64,000 nt of DNA from Euonymus europaeus (GCA_963580455.1 OY756958.1:26486501-26550500), one strand, 5' to 3'. Numbered from the stretch's first letter, positions 1-13,840 are shown. Notes: generated from the sequence alone by a model not told the origin. Made by a program: numbers and translations.

Positions 1-1721
1 GGCTAGGGGTTTTGAGGTCAAGGCTGGAGTTCGCGATGTGGACAAGGCCAGAACGACCCTTTCCAAAGACAACCCATCTCTTCAATTTGTAAGACTGCGA
101 AATTAGGGACTACAAAACATGAAGATCAAACGAATTGGGTCTTTTGCTGATAGAATGTGTTGCTGCATAACTTACGGTGATATTGAAATTCCTGTGTTGC
201 AGGTCAAAACAGACGTAACGGAGGGGGCCGAAAAGCTTGCTGAAGCAATAGGTGATGATTCACAGGCTGTGATATGTGCCACCGGCTTTAGGCCTGGTTG
301 GGATTTGTTTGCTCCTTGGAAGGTCTTTTTTTCACATTAGTTTTCACTCCCTGTATTGTATATATGATACTTTATTTACGTTTCTTAAGAGTAATTTTTG
401 TTAACTGCTAGCTTTAGCCACACTTTCTGTTTTGAAGTCAGTTTCTTTTTTCTTTTCTTTGTATGATCCATCAAAGCATCACAAAAGTACAGACTGAGAC
501 CCTGAACTTGTTGAATGTTAGGGATTTTGAATTGTTGCACCTTTCTGTTGGTTAAGAAAAGTGGCGTGGCTGGGTCCTATTTGAATCTGTTAATCAATCT
601 TATGCGTACTTTAAATAGTTTGATCCCTTTTGAATCTGTTAATCAATCTTATGTTTACTTTAAATAGTTTGATCCCTTTATTCCTTATGTGAACCTGATT
701 ATGTGTGAGCTAGAGTTAAAGGATCTTGTAATTATTTAGAAAGGGAGATACGTAATTACTCAAGGTTTTGCTTTCTTCAATGGCTTTATAATGTATTTTT
801 TGCAACTTGTTTGTGAGATCTTAATATATGGTATGGATTTTTGAGGACAGAGAAAATTTTCAAATCAACCGTTTTTCTCAGAATTGAATGTATTCAGCAT
901 ATGCTGACAAATTCAGTTTCTGTTAAAGTGCGTCTGAAGAATCTGGACGTGTTTTCAAGTTCCTCTGATAATTCTCACATGCCAAATCTATCTTCAAGCC
1001 TTGTAATGCTTCCAAGTTTTTTACTTGTTCAATAACAGAAGAAAAAAGGTCAAATCTTTCAATTTTAAAATGAAAACCGCAACCATCCCAGTTGTTTGGA
1101 GTTTCATGTCCGTATGGCCTCTATGGAACAGTTTTTGATGTTTTTGATGTTGAAAGGTTTGATTTTTGCTTGGTAAATATTGTTGAAGCATTTGTTATGG
1201 AATCACAGGTTGATAATTTTGGCACAGTGAATCTTGTTGAAGCATGCCGCAAGCTTGGTGTGAATAAATTCGTTCTCATTAGCTCTATTTTGGTCAACGG
1301 TGCGGCAATGGGGCAGATATTAAATCCGGCTTACATCTTTCTCAATGTTTTTGGACTCACTTTAGTAGCAAAACTTCAGGCAGAGCGACATATCAGAAAA
1401 TCTGGTATAAACTACACAATAATTAGGCCTGGTGGGTTGAGAAATGAGCCCCCATCTGGAAATGTTATTATGAAGCCAGAGGTAGCTGTATTTGTTAACC
1501 ACCCTTCAGATTATTTTCATGCTCTTGAGAAAACTAACTAGTTTCTGTCTCTGTAGGATACTCTTTATCAAGGTTCCATATCTAGAGATCAGGTCGCAGA
1601 AGTTGCCGTTGAGGCATTAAACCTTCCGGAATCCTCATATAAAGTTGTAGAGATAGTTTCTCAGGCTGATGCTCCTAAACTGGCATATAAGGATCTATTT
1701 GCTTCCATTAAGCAGAGCTGA
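1..1721 (+). CDS. NAD(P)-binding Rossmann-fold protein, chloroplast type (At2g34460-like), 5' truncated by window edge
   Basis: Four exons are visible: 1-88 (partial), 203-322, 1209-1481 and 1557-1721, joined by GT-AG introns with consistent phase, giving the last 214 residues. The protein reads as an atypical short-chain dehydrogenase: beta-alpha segment with GVRDVDKA, then DDSQAVICATGFRPGWD, DNFGTVNLVEACRK, FVLISSILVNGAAMGQ, and INYTIIRPGGLRNEPPSGN, ending VKQS-like at DLFASIKQS. These match the plant family of At2g34460, a chloroplast protein with no well-established reaction. The N-terminal transit peptide and the first Rossmann glycine motif lie before the window. Intron 2 (323-1208) holds a 49-bp tandem duplication. 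Open reading frames that start inside the introns are read-through and not separate genes. The family assignment is secure; the substrate is unknown. Confidence 0.93.
581..678. repeat. 49-bp tandem duplication in intron
   Basis: Bases 581-629 and 630-678 are two adjacent copies of the same 49-bp unit (start TTGAATCTGTTAATCAATC), differing at only about two positions near TATG(CG/TT)TACTTT. It lies within intron 2 of the Rossmann-fold gene and does not touch a splice site. Confidence 0.9.
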
Positions 1722-2164
1722 ACTTGAGTTGGAATGGACACACCGCAAATGCAGTCACTTTTACGTTTTTTTGAAGCTTGTCCAATAGCAGTCATCTGCC
1801 TGCTGATCGGCAAAAGTAATAGTGATTCTGGGTTTTTTTTTGTGAAGATTGAGAGTTGTTAATGGATATTACTTGATGAAAAACATCGAAATATATGAAA
1901 TTAGCTCTGCTGTTTTTTTTTTTTTGATAGACCAAATTAGTTCTGCTGGTATCAAGCTAAATTTGCTATGAAATTAACGATGTTGGGTTGCTATTAAATT
2001 AGGGATTTTGGGTCGAGAGAAACTTTGTGCTAATGCTCTGGGTAAAAGCTAGAAATCAAGCTAATTAACTAGTAAACCAAGAAAGAACTATGAGTAATGC
2101 AATCACTTGATTACCTGCACCTCATAGACATTGACCAAATACCGGATATAACAGACACTGTAAA
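1722..2164. other. Convergent intergenic spacer
   Basis: This AT-rich spacer lies between the ends of the Rossmann gene (+) and the AG-peptide gene (-), so it should hold both 3' UTRs. It has T-tracts (1911-1924) but no coding signal or repeat that I can recognise. Confidence 0.5.
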
Positions 2165-2350
2165 TTACAAAAGCCAAGCAATAAGAGATAATAAAGCAGC
2201 AACTACAGGAACACCAAGGGCAACCCCAGCACTCTCCATTGGCGATGGTGCGATTTTCCCGACATCTTCACGCGCAACAGCCATCGTAGAAAAAGCCAGA
2301 AGAACCATAATGTAGATGGTGAAAGCCATGACCATTTTAGGACCCTCCAT
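2165..2350 (-). CDS. Arabinogalactan peptide (AG-peptide), GPI-anchored, 61 aa
   Basis: A single-exon 61-residue precursor. I start at the ATG at 2350 (MEGPKMVMAF) because the stretch upstream lacks signal-peptide character and this Met is followed by a classic secretory leader (MVMAFTIYIMVLLAFSTMAVA). The mature part is only about a dozen residues (REDVGKIAPSPMESAG) with one APSP glycomodule whose prolines are expected to be hydroxylated and arabinogalactosylated. It is followed by a hydrophobic tail (VALGVPVVAALLSLIAWLL), the expected GPI-anchor signal. That three-part design is typical of plant AG-peptides, small cell-surface proteoglycans. A TATA box lies about 100 bp upstream. The exact AGP subgroup is not clear and a similar small secreted peptide cannot be excluded. 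Confidence 0.8.
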   Translation of the reverse strand: MEGPKMVMAFTIYIMVLLAFSTMAVAREDVGKIAPSPMESAGVALGVPVVAALLSLIAWLL

Positions 2351-2447
2351 TGTCCACAAAAAAATACAACAGGGTATAAGACACACAATGACTGATATAA
2401 GAAAATTTGAAGCTTTGGGTGAATATTGATGGGAGAGTGTAGATGGG

Positions 2448-2455
2448 TTTATATA
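2448..2455 (-). promoter_or_regulatory. TATA box of the AG-peptide gene
   Basis: On the minus strand this reads TATATAAA. It sits 98 bp before the ATG at 2350, so a start site about 30 bp downstream would leave a 5' UTR of roughly 65-70 nt. Confidence 0.65.
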
Positions 2456-2799
2456 GGACTGGTGGCTTAGATGCTTAAGAATCTGCCAGTCATGTTATGT
2501 TGGTATAACCACAAACAAAATCACTAGAAGGTAGTGGAGTGTCGCTGAATAATATTATTCATATCAGCAACAACCTGGACTGAATATGTATAGGCACCAG
2601 TTCATTCCTTGCAATCATATTATTGGTGACGGTGTGATGCCCTTTCCAGGAAAGGTTTTGGTAGCATCAGGGAGCACTTAATCTTTGCTTTTAAGCCTTA
2701 TGAGCAATAATGAGGGCCACGTTAGGGTATCATATTTTTAACAAATACATTATGTATTCAAAGCATGGCGAGGGGGTTATAATTAAGACAAATCACTTG

Positions 2800-2890
2800 A
2801 CTTGGGTGATTGCCTAGTTGGTGAATCGATCAAACTATATGTCGTATGGAATCAGAAGGTCTTGAGTTCGATTGTCAATAAAAATAATAT
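2800..2890 (+). repeat. tRNA-derived SINE-like repeat
   Basis: A box-A-like stretch (TTGCCTAGTTGGTG, near 2810-2823) is followed about 40 bp later by a box-B-like stretch (GAGTTCGATTG, near 2863-2873). The spacing and order match the internal RNA polymerase III promoter of tRNA-derived SINEs. There is no cloverleaf and no anticodon arm, so it is not a tRNA gene. Confidence 0.55.
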
Positions 2891-2956
2891 TATTGTGATC
2901 ACTCGTTGAACTTTGACGAACTTAATTACTCTTTTATCAAGTGAAAAATAAGTGTG

Positions 2957-3371
2957 TGCGCGTTGATGATACATATTTTTGCAACCTCCTTGCCTCCCCC
3001 GTGCACTTGTATAAGAAAGGGATCGAACCCTTGACCTCATGTAAGCAGGATGGAGACACTACCACCAAGCTGATCAAGGGTTCGATCCCGCTTACATGAG
3101 GTCAAGGGTTCGATCCCTTCCTCATACAAGTGCACGGGGGAGGCACGGAGGCGGCTTCACGCTGCAATAAATCGGTGCGGGCCCAGGCCCAGAGCGTACA
3201 ATATCTTTGGGTTGGGCTCAAGGTTTGCTATAGCAGGCCTCCAACCCAAAAGGCGATCAGCTTGGTGGTAGTGTCTCCATCCCGCTTACATGAGGTCAAG
3301 GATTCGATCCCTTCCTCATACAAGTGCACGGAGGAGTCACGGAGGTTGCAAAAATATTTATCATCACACGT
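2957..3371. repeat. Composite foldback of SINE-like copies
   Basis: Bases 2957-3075 and 3256-3371 are inverted copies of one another (for example GATCAGCTTGGTGGTAGTGT in the right arm and its complement in the left). A third partial copy lies between them at about 3083-3150 in the orientation of the right arm. Each copy has a box-A-like GCTTGGTGGTAG and a box-B-like GGTTCGATCCC, suggesting tRNA-derived SINEs inserted in opposite orientations. The centre (3165-3250) is GC-rich and contains no gene that I recognise. Confidence 0.65.
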
Positions 3372-4229
3372 AAATATGACAGCCCAAATTTAGGTCTATA
3401 TTCAAAGAAAAAACTTGTCTGTTGTCTTTCGCCATTTTAAAAAAGAAAAACAAACAATAATGTATCTTCGAAGCCATTTTAGGAATGAAATATCAAATGC
3501 TTTGTTCGGCTAAAATGCAGATGACGATTAGGCAGGTTATTGACGAAAACGCCCCTGAATTATTTGGGCCAAATAAGGCCGTGCCATCACAGGCCCAGAA
3601 TACTTTTTCTTATCAAGCCCATAGAAATTTTGACGAAAACGAACCTGATATTTTATGCCTTGCCATGGGCCCAGAATGTTGTTTAATGTTTATGACGCCC
3701 ATCAATCGTTTTAGGCCCACATGGTTTTATTTAATTTTTACGATATTTTTTTTAAAGTTACAAGAAATGAAATTCAAATTATCAGAAATAGAAATCGAAT
3801 TGGAATATATAAGTTGAATGATAATTTGTATTCCGATACAATACACAAATACAATCTAATCATTTGCCTAATAACTAACCAAATTTTCAACGTATATATG
3901 AATATATGAATACCAAACATGAATAGAAATGGACTTCACTCAATAATTATCACAAATTAATGATTAACAAGTAAACAACCTATAAATATATATATATTAG
4001 TAATCACACGGGTCTCAGTGTTTTTTGTCTCAATTATATCAAATGTTGAAATGGGACGCACACAATTTCATATGAATCATGTGAGTCTCATGATTTCACA
4101 TGAATTATATGCATTCATCTCAGAATTTGGAATAACTAAGATAAAAAAATAAACACCGAATCCTTTGACATTTTTGTATATATAAAGAATGAAAAAAAGA
4201 AAATCAAAGCCACAAAATTAAATTAGTTA
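3372..4229. other. Intergenic, AT-rich, no gene seen
   Basis: A short frame at 3485-3817 spans several GCCCA-rich segments but has no family resemblance and low-complexity ends. The rest is AT-rich. Part near 4060-4110 (CATGTGAGTCTCATGATTTCAC) resembles the sequence around 22400-22510 and may be repeat debris. Confidence 0.4.
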
Positions 4230-6163
4230 TTAGTCAAACAAATTTCTAAGAGCGTTTCGCTTGGGACATAGTTCCGGCAAGATTAAAACCTTCTGATTAT
4301 TAGTGTCAGTTTGAAGAATTACTGAATCAGACGATGTGACAGCCTCCACGTCATCATTACTGCCTGCAGTCACTCCTTGCTTTTGCATGTAATCCCACTT
4401 GTCTTGGAAGAGATAAAAGAAAGCCATGAAACAGACTTGGGCTGTGAAAAGTACGGTGTAAAGACTGCTACTGCTTGCCAATGTTCTTCTTTTGTATGCT
4501 TTTAAGCCTGTGTAGATGTTGATGATTCCCACTAGAGAGATCATTGTGCCAAGAATCCAATGCAGAAAGTACCAACCGCTCCTTCTGCTATTTCCTCTGC
4601 AACAAAATTAATTAACACCATCCATAACCCACTTAATTAGTGTGTGTATATATATATCTGTGTGTGTGTGTGTGTTAATCTGAGGGTTTCTGATTGCATG
4701 TACTAGTTTCCTTTATCAAAATATTAGGGTTTCTGAATGGCATGCACCTTCGAGGTCTGAGAAACCCAATTGCGGTTTGGACCCAAATGGCACCGTAAAG
4801 CACAAGACCTATCTTTTGATGGTGGTTGTCGAAGGAATTCTCAAAGCTTCTTATAGACAGGATAGCTCCAGCGGTGGCAAGAAGAACTGACAGGATCTGA
4901 TGGATTTAATGAAAATGTAGATATATATAAGCCTAATCAGTTGAAGGAGTGTAACTAAATTCAAAAAACCAGTAGATCGATGCATATTAATTAAAATCAC
5001 ATGATCAATATGGTAGAGTTACAGACACAATATTGTAGCTAGTCTTTGGAATTACTGATACAATTAAGCTTGCAATTCAAGCTGTTAATTAATTAATTAT
5101 ATAAAAATGACTCGGTCGGTTTGTGATTTCACTAAAATCTGGTAAGCAATCATATCAAATGGTAAAAAAAAGGAAGAGAACTCAAGAATGTGGAGACAGT
5201 ATGATTAAAGTTACATTAACTTCACAAAGATGTTATCATATGATTACAACTACTGACTTTAAAAGAATCCCAGTCTGGTTTGTGAGGGGTAAAAAACAAA
5301 CACACACACAAGTGATGATTTCTAGATTTATTTTCCTTTATTAATTTCACCCTTTTTGGATGGTGATACGGTAATTATATATATTTTTTATTTTTTATTT
5401 TTTTGTAATATCTAGTAAGTTTTGAACAGAAAAATTATAGTATAAGTATGATTATCAACTTCCGTACACAAGACTCGTATTCAGTCAATTAGCTTCGTTA
5501 GTTTCAAGTTTATGAAAAATCCATAATTTTCTTCAGAGAAAATAGTTAATATTTCGACATATATTTTATGAAAATTCCTTAAAACTTTTGTTTTCTCTTG
5601 AAACAAACGGAACAAAAAGAAAGAGAGTATATATGAACACTAAAAAGAATATTAAGGGTGGTTTTACTTTCACCTGAAAAACAAGATGGAGGTAGAAGAG
5701 AATTTTTCTCCGCCGACCTTGTTCTTTGTAGGACATTCGGATCGTCAGAATCCCGAGTGGCATCAAGAACCCTATTGCAGCCCATAACAGAAATCCATGT
5801 AGTCTAATATCTGATTTCATTTGAGGACTCAACTGCACAAGTAGTAGTGCATTAACTGATGGTTAAGTCCAAATTAAATTAATAGTTAATCATGGCTACC
5901 ACCCATAGATACAAAAGCATCACTGAATCCGTCGACTGCTGTTTGATTCCAAGAATAGAGAAGAAGGGGGAGGAGGAAGAAGAATGCATATATATCTATA
6001 TATATATATATACCTTATGAAAGCCATCTTTGATGTTCTTGTGATTAGTGCTTGATTGGTTCATCTCTTCATGGATTGAACAGCCAACAAACGGTAGAAG
6101 AAAGGCACAGCACACCAAAATCACTGAAGTTGATACAAAATTGAAAGGCATTGGAAACAACAT
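4230..6163 (-). CDS. Cytochrome b561 domain membrane protein (At4g18260/At2g30890-like), 274 aa
   Basis: Four exons: 6014-6163, 5674-5832, 4748-4896 and 4230-4596, all GT-AG and closing in frame. It begins with a signal peptide (residues 1-29). Several hydrophobic helices follow with four histidine positions in the pattern expected for two transmembrane haems: His62 (RLHGFLLW), His99 (YLHLVFQ), His128/129 (NHHQKIG) and His165 (FLHWILG). A C-terminal soluble tail of about 60 residues is not conserved. This is the plant b561 group without a DOMON domain, predicted to carry electrons across a membrane, possibly from ascorbate; the membrane and acceptor are not known. A (TA)n tract lies just inside intron 1 and a CT-rich stretch lies just upstream of the start codon. 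Confidence 0.92.
5995..6013. repeat. TA-dinucleotide tract at splice donor
   Basis: A TATATA run abuts the donor of intron 1 of the b561 gene, with the donor itself (GTATAT on the minus strand) forming its end. Confidence 0.7.
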
Positions 6164-8058
6164 GGCAGCACTAATTAACTACTCCAACTGCAACTTCCTC
6201 TCTCTCTCTCTTTGTGAGTGAATGTGAATTTTAGCTTGTAATCATTCTATAGGAGAGATAATTAAGATCATAGACTCATTAGAATATAGTTATAGTTCAA
6301 TGTGGCAATGAAATAGAGCTTGCAAGTTCACTACTTTTTGAACAAAGAAGCCAAATGTGGGTATGATTAGTGTTTGGTGGGTACAAAAGAAAACCAGAAG
6401 TGCTGTGTAGATATTGTATATCAGCTTATAGAATATTTATAGACATAATGGTGGATGATATATCTCTCGTACGTGGAAGTGAAGACTAGAAACAAAAGAA
6501 CAACAAGAATGTGTGGACAGACTACAGATCATACACAATATTTTATGAGAATTCTTAATTCTTATTTTCAACAATGTGGGGATGACATTGTTTGCATTTA
6601 ATGATAACAGTGGGGTGCCAATATAAAAGGCGGGTCAAATTTTTAATGAATGAGAACTTTGTGTATATATATATTTCTTATAGTCACTCAAATGATTATT
6701 GAACTCTCTAGCTAGTCTGAGTATCTATACTATTATATATATGTGTGTGTGTAACAAACCAGTAATATTAGACAAATCACTCATATTGTGCTCTCACTCT
6801 GTTTGTAACTGGCTTAAGCCAAATGAAGTAGTATTGAGTTCATTCACGGTTATCTAGTTAATTAGTGCAAAAGACAAACCATTATGCTTAACTAAGCTTC
6901 AATAAAGTTGATTAGTTTCAATTCATCAAGTAAAGATATAAGATATTGCAAAACTACCATGGGATTAGTTTGATCATTAAAAAGGTCTAGAAATATATTG
7001 CAAATTTGATATCAATCAGAATTTTACATAAAAAAAATCTTACTGTTTTTTGGTATACTAGGCATAGATGTCAAAGAACTTTTTTTTAAAAAAAGGCGTG
7101 AGGATTAGGGTTTAGGGCCCGGCCTATTTTATCTTAGCCACTAATGATTTCCCTTTTTGCTAGTCATGCATGTGATTATTAACAAAGACTATTGTTATAG
7201 ATTTATAATCCAAAATTGATATCCTATACTAACCGACCAAGGAGGTTGGTAGGGGAATGATGAGATATGTGGCAAAAGTGCAAACCCCAATTGGCATTTT
7301 GACAAAATTCCTAAGGCGTTTGTTTTTGTTTTTGTGTTTTCCAGGTCGAATGAAATTGGAGAGAGTGGAGAGAGTGCATTCGATTTCTTTATGTTCATGT
7401 TAAGGATTTATTGTATAATGAACACTCTTTACCCACATTGACAAAGAAGGATAGATCACAAGTCAAATAATTGGTCATACTAATCATCACCTTTCGCATT
7501 ATTCACTAAAGCGTTTGGTAGGTAGTCGTTATCATTCTTTTTCGAAGAGCATTTTAACCAAAAAAGCTCCAATAACCAACTCTTTACAGAGACAGAGACT
7601 AACAAAGCCTATTATTACCAACAAGTCCTCTTGAACGGGGCCAGTCACATGTTAATGAGCAAGTTTGGACAGGCTTGAAGCACAATTGCATCAACACAAT
7701 CAAACAATAATTAGCTTTGAACTCTAATCTCATTTCCTGCATTTGTTTGTTGGCATTTCGTAAACCATTTTCGGCATGCTGAGTACTTGGTTCCCCAACG
7801 TCATATTATATTTTAATAGGAAATGCTCTAAAAATAACACACACGTCCAAAATCACAAAAGTCATCAAATAAACTTCGACTTAGTTCGTTGGCCATAAAG
7901 AAAGTACAATCTCCCATAAACTTAAAATGTAACAAACCAGGGAAAATCAAAACCCATCCAAGATCTTTCAAATAAAAATATGCAGTGATTCAGGAAACAA
8001 AAATTTAGAAACGGCACAAGTTTACCTCTTGCCAACTCACTAACTGTTAGTGACAGAA
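6164..8058. other. Intergenic between b561 and RPL18a
   Basis: This stretch holds the b561 promoter and the RPL18a 3' end. A CT microsatellite at about 6196-6213 is probably b561 5' UTR or core promoter. Short TA and TG runs occur near 6665-6755. I see no coding region or structured repeat. Confidence 0.45.
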
Positions 8059-10357
<2,299 letters not shown>

Positions 10358-10430
10358 TTTCGAGGAGAGGAGATGGAATTTTGCGATCCGTGCAGCTCAA
10401 TCTCTCGGCGGCTCTCGTGCCAGAAACGCT

Positions 10431-10438
10431 TAGGGTTT
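10431..10438 (-). promoter_or_regulatory. Telo-box of RPL18a promoter
   Basis: The minus strand reads AAACCCTA, 74 bp before the ATG. Telo-boxes near the start site are a hallmark of plant translation-apparatus genes. Confidence 0.7.
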
Positions 10439-10475
10439 TTCTGGGGGGACAATATAAAGAACTTTCGAAATACTA

Positions 10476-10544
10476 AGCCCATGAAATTGGATTCGCTTTT
10501 ACTGGGCCAAGGCCTGCGACTAGGAATGTAGACTGGGTTGGGCT
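10476..10544 (-). promoter_or_regulatory. Site II (TCP-type) element cluster of RPL18a promoter
   Basis: AGCCCA at 10476-10481, TGGGCC at 10503-10508 and TGGGCT at 10539-10544 form a cluster next to the telo-box. Telo-box plus site II is the combination known to drive plant ribosomal protein genes in dividing cells. Confidence 0.6.
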
Positions 10545-10599
10545 TACAGTAGTTTGATGGACCCAAGTATCTAAGTATCTAACTATCTATCAAATTTCA

Positions 10600-10977
10600 C
10601 TTTGCTTTTCCTAACAATACGTTGTGGGCTAGCCTGGCCCATCGTATGGCCTAACGGAGTAACCGAGTAACGGGAAGCAAGACACATGCACACTGTGTGT
10701 GTATGGGGACTTTTGTCAAACACCTTGTGTGCTCCCAAAGAACAGCGCGAATTCCTGCTTTTCATCATTTGCGGAAGCCAAAAAAACGCCATAAAGGCGT
10801 GGCAAGGTTGCACCTTCATGTGTGGCGGGCTTAATTTCAAGAAACAGGAAGAAAAAAATTCTAAATTCCTTTCACGCGATTTGTATGGCCACAAAGTCCG
10901 TCCGAAGCTACCCTATCTGCCATCCTTATATGACCTTAGAAGCCTACCTCTCTACCATGCTTATATTGGTAACTGAG
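10600..10977. other. Intergenic, no gene seen
   Basis: Overlapping short frames on both strands (10583-10976) code for nothing recognisable; their composition is ordinary. Confidence 0.4.
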
Positions 10978-11340
10978 TTCATTCATATTCTCCCCGATGC
11001 TTTGAGATCTTGACAAATTCCTTTGTTGGAGTGAGAGTACTTGGCAAGACTTTTCGTTCTCTGGCTTTGTTGCAATGGTGACTGATATTTATAGCTGGTG
11101 CTACCAATTATTTCGGAAGTTATCACATGACCTGCTTCATCTCCGGTACTCATCCTTGCGTTCTCAATATCACGATCAACGGTTCACCATCCTGAAATAA
11201 TTGGTAGAGCAGGTATCAATCAATAATCATCAACGTCACCATTTGAGGCTATAATTGCAACAAAACCAGAGGACGATAAGTGCCAAGGACTCTCGCGGAC
11301 TTGTCAAGTTCTCGAACGCATCGGGAAGAACATGAATGAA
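10978..11340. repeat. Long imperfect inverted repeat (foldback, possible hairpin RNA locus)
   Basis: The arms at 10978-11116 and 11191-11340 are reverse complements with scattered mismatches and a few indels, around a 74-nt loop. Matching blocks include TTCATTCAT, CCCGATGC, CTTGACAA, CTTGGCA, TCTCTGG or TCCTCTGG with TTTTGTTGCA-like sequence, ATGGTGAC, and CTACCAATTATTTC next to the loop. The divergence between arms suggests an old inverted duplication. No coding frame crosses it. It could be a foldback transposon, a MIRNA-like or hairpin-siRNA gene, or a passive relic. Confidence 0.75.
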
Positions 11341-13832
11341 TGTTAACCCATCTCACATCGCCCAAATTTGGCATAGTCAGTTTTGAAGTGTATAATTATC
11401 TCCATGATAATCGGTTTCAGAGGGAAGTCCACTTTGACACACGTTGCATGGACTGCCCGCTAAACGGCTATCTGTTGATCCCGTACACTGTTGAGGGTAA
11501 CATTGGGCAAATTATCAACACTAAAGTGTATGATTAGACTCATCACAATGAACCCAATTGTCAATGTAACCTAACCCATCTACAAATTGAGGCTTTGATC
11601 ACGTAAAAAGATATTTGTTTGGATATGCAATTGGGTTTGTCTTTCAATATTGGGGAAAACATATATCATCCACATTGTATTGTACCACCAACAAAGAATT
11701 GAATTAAGCAATCGCAAATCGAATCGATATTGTACTTTTGAACCCCCAATAACTTGTTATTGTCATGCCCTGCCTCTTCGGACTCCTAGTTCATTCTCCA
11801 ACTCTCCAACTACTAAGGAAGACAGTGCAAGGAAGACCACACAAAAGAGGGCCAAAAGCTTGTGCTGGTGCAAACACAAATGCTACTTTAAGGTGGAGTT
11901 TAGCCATTTCATATGATGTTTTCTTCCCCTTGCTTTCATTCATAAGTCCTTCAGCTTACGGATGGCACGCACACATGGACGTTGCTGATTTGACCCTGAC
12001 AGTCTTGTGCCTGAGCCGTTTGAGTATCCAATGTCAGCCCAATATTAATATTGGGCAACACAAGTAGTGCTGCGGCTTGGAAGCCAAAAATGAACTTGAG
12101 ACTTTGGCACCCAATTTTGTTCATAGATTTCTTTTTCATTGAAGATAAAATAACACGATGCAAACCGCAAAACCAATTCATGAAAATAAGTCAGATATAA
12201 TAATCATACATATCAAACTGCAAGTCCACATTTTTTTTTTGAACCAAAAATCTTTAGAATAACCTAGGGGATCTGAAAAATGGCACAACAACGTATATCA
12301 AAGAACAAATCTAACACAAGAATACAAGGGATGACTTACATTATTACTAATACATTTACCGGGAAACAAAGACCCTCCATTCCACAGGCATAAAACGGAT
12401 GAATTCATATGGCATGATTTACGGATGAATCCTGAAGTCTCCCACTATCTTGCTCTTGCATCTTTCGACTCATAAAATCAGTTGCGAAATGATCTACCAG
12501 TGCCAACTCTCAACTCTGCATCAGCTGGAATCTTGATGTATATGGCACTTGTGAGATGTGACCTTCTCGCAGCTGATTTTACCGTAATCGGCTGAGGCCT
12601 ATTTTATTGAATCAGCATCAACAATGAAGCCTACTAAATGGAGATGTCAATGTATTTTATAAGGAGCTGTACGTTGTTCATCTGGTCTGGGTACAAAATT
12701 ACGAATCAAAACCTTGAAATTAAGTGGTCCAATTTGGAAACATAACTTGGGTTGCGTCAAACATCGGCCTACAACATGGCCCAATTCATTGATTCGACAC
12801 CCCATTTGGGCTGGCTTGCCTTTTGGGCCTATGGAATTCTATATTGTGCTGCATGCCTGCAAGACAGCGACTAACTATCCATGGCAAGGCCCAGCTGGTA
12901 ATCGGCCATCTTGTGCATGAGAGTTGAGACTTATATTTTATTTTTTACGTGATCAATAGACAATAGGGAACGAACATGAGATGAAAGCGATCAGCTTTTT
13001 TGGGGAAAAAAATATAAATCTAATTCGCGCTTTATGGGGAACTTATTAATGTTCAGATATCCGTGACCCTTTGTACGTCTGTGTGTAATTAGTTGGTGTT
13101 TGTGTTGGTTGGTTGGGGAACACAAAGCAGAGAGCTAGATCTCTGAGAGCGTAAATCGGTAAATTGTGTTTGATCATGTCAGTACGTGCAAGAAAAAGAC
13201 AACTCAGCTTTGTCTGAAGTTTTCACGAATCACTGCCCCCAGAAACGAGAAAGGATTGGCGAATTGGTTTGGCCTGGACTCTCTCGCTTTTGCTTTTGTG
13301 TTTGAGTGACCTTGATCACTGGGCACGTCAGTTGGACCAACCACACCAGCTTTCGTGACAGTTCATTGTAGCAGGCTAGCATGCACGCGGATTTCATGCA
13401 TGCAATATATATCTCTCCAAATTTGACATGGGAATCAATGGACGTATGAAGTTCCAACTTTTTTTTCAGCTTTAGTGTGATTATTGTTAGGCATGCAAAG
13501 GTTGTGTCTGAGAGAGTCTAGCAGGGCACTTGATACGAGACATAGGCAAATGCGGATCCAGTATTTCATCACTAGTGGCACTGAGCACTTGCAATTGCTA
13601 GAAATTATTGTCTCCATTAAAATTATTTATAGACCCCACTCCTATTTCACAAAAATTCAAACCACACACATATTCTAATAGAGTCATATAAACCAAACAC
13701 ACCACACAATATTTTTGACATCTTAAAACTAAAAAATGCGATTGTAAAACAAACGCAGCCTATAATAATGAGAATCGAAACCCGAAAGGAAGACAGCTTA
13801 GGGGCCAATTGTATCTTGTTCTGAAACCTAAT
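11341..13832. other. Intergenic, about 2.5 kb, no convincing gene
   Basis: Several short frames (for example 11340-11537, 11765-12067, 12714-12920) lack recognisable motifs and overlap one another in different frames. A perfect 20-bp palindrome (GCCCAATATTAATATTGGGC) lies at 12037-12056. A coding-like fragment at about 12505-12590 is related to one near 28.6 kb and is listed separately. Confidence 0.4.
12505..12592 (-). pseudogene. Short gene-fragment copy related to the 28.4-28.6 kb foldback
   Basis: On the minus strand this stretch translates as a short open run including KSAARRS, IYIKIPADAELR. The same segment, about 80% identical in DNA, occurs at about 28566-28640 (minus) and again inverted at about 28370-28420. 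The parent gene is not recognised. It is too short and isolated to be a gene here. Confidence 0.45.
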
Positions 13833-13840
13833 ACCTAAAC

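Noticed and set aside
2800..2890. tRNA gene
   Set aside because: Box A and box B motifs are present but there is no acceptor stem or anticodon arm; a SINE is the better reading.
3485..3909. Two overlapping frames as a gene
   Set aside because: No recognisable domain, low-complexity ends and no promoter context.
11116..11190. CAATATCACG in the foldback loop, similar to the end of miR171
   Set aside because: Only 10 nt match, the site is in the loop rather than a stem, and the rest of miR171 is absent.
10978..11340. TTCCCGATGC in one arm, like the start of miR2118/miR482
   Set aside because: The match stops after about 10 nt and the rest of the mature sequence does not fit; I do not call a known MIRNA.
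12037..12056. Perfect 20-bp palindrome as an operator or origin
   Set aside because: It is a lone short AT-rich palindrome in intergenic DNA with no other support.
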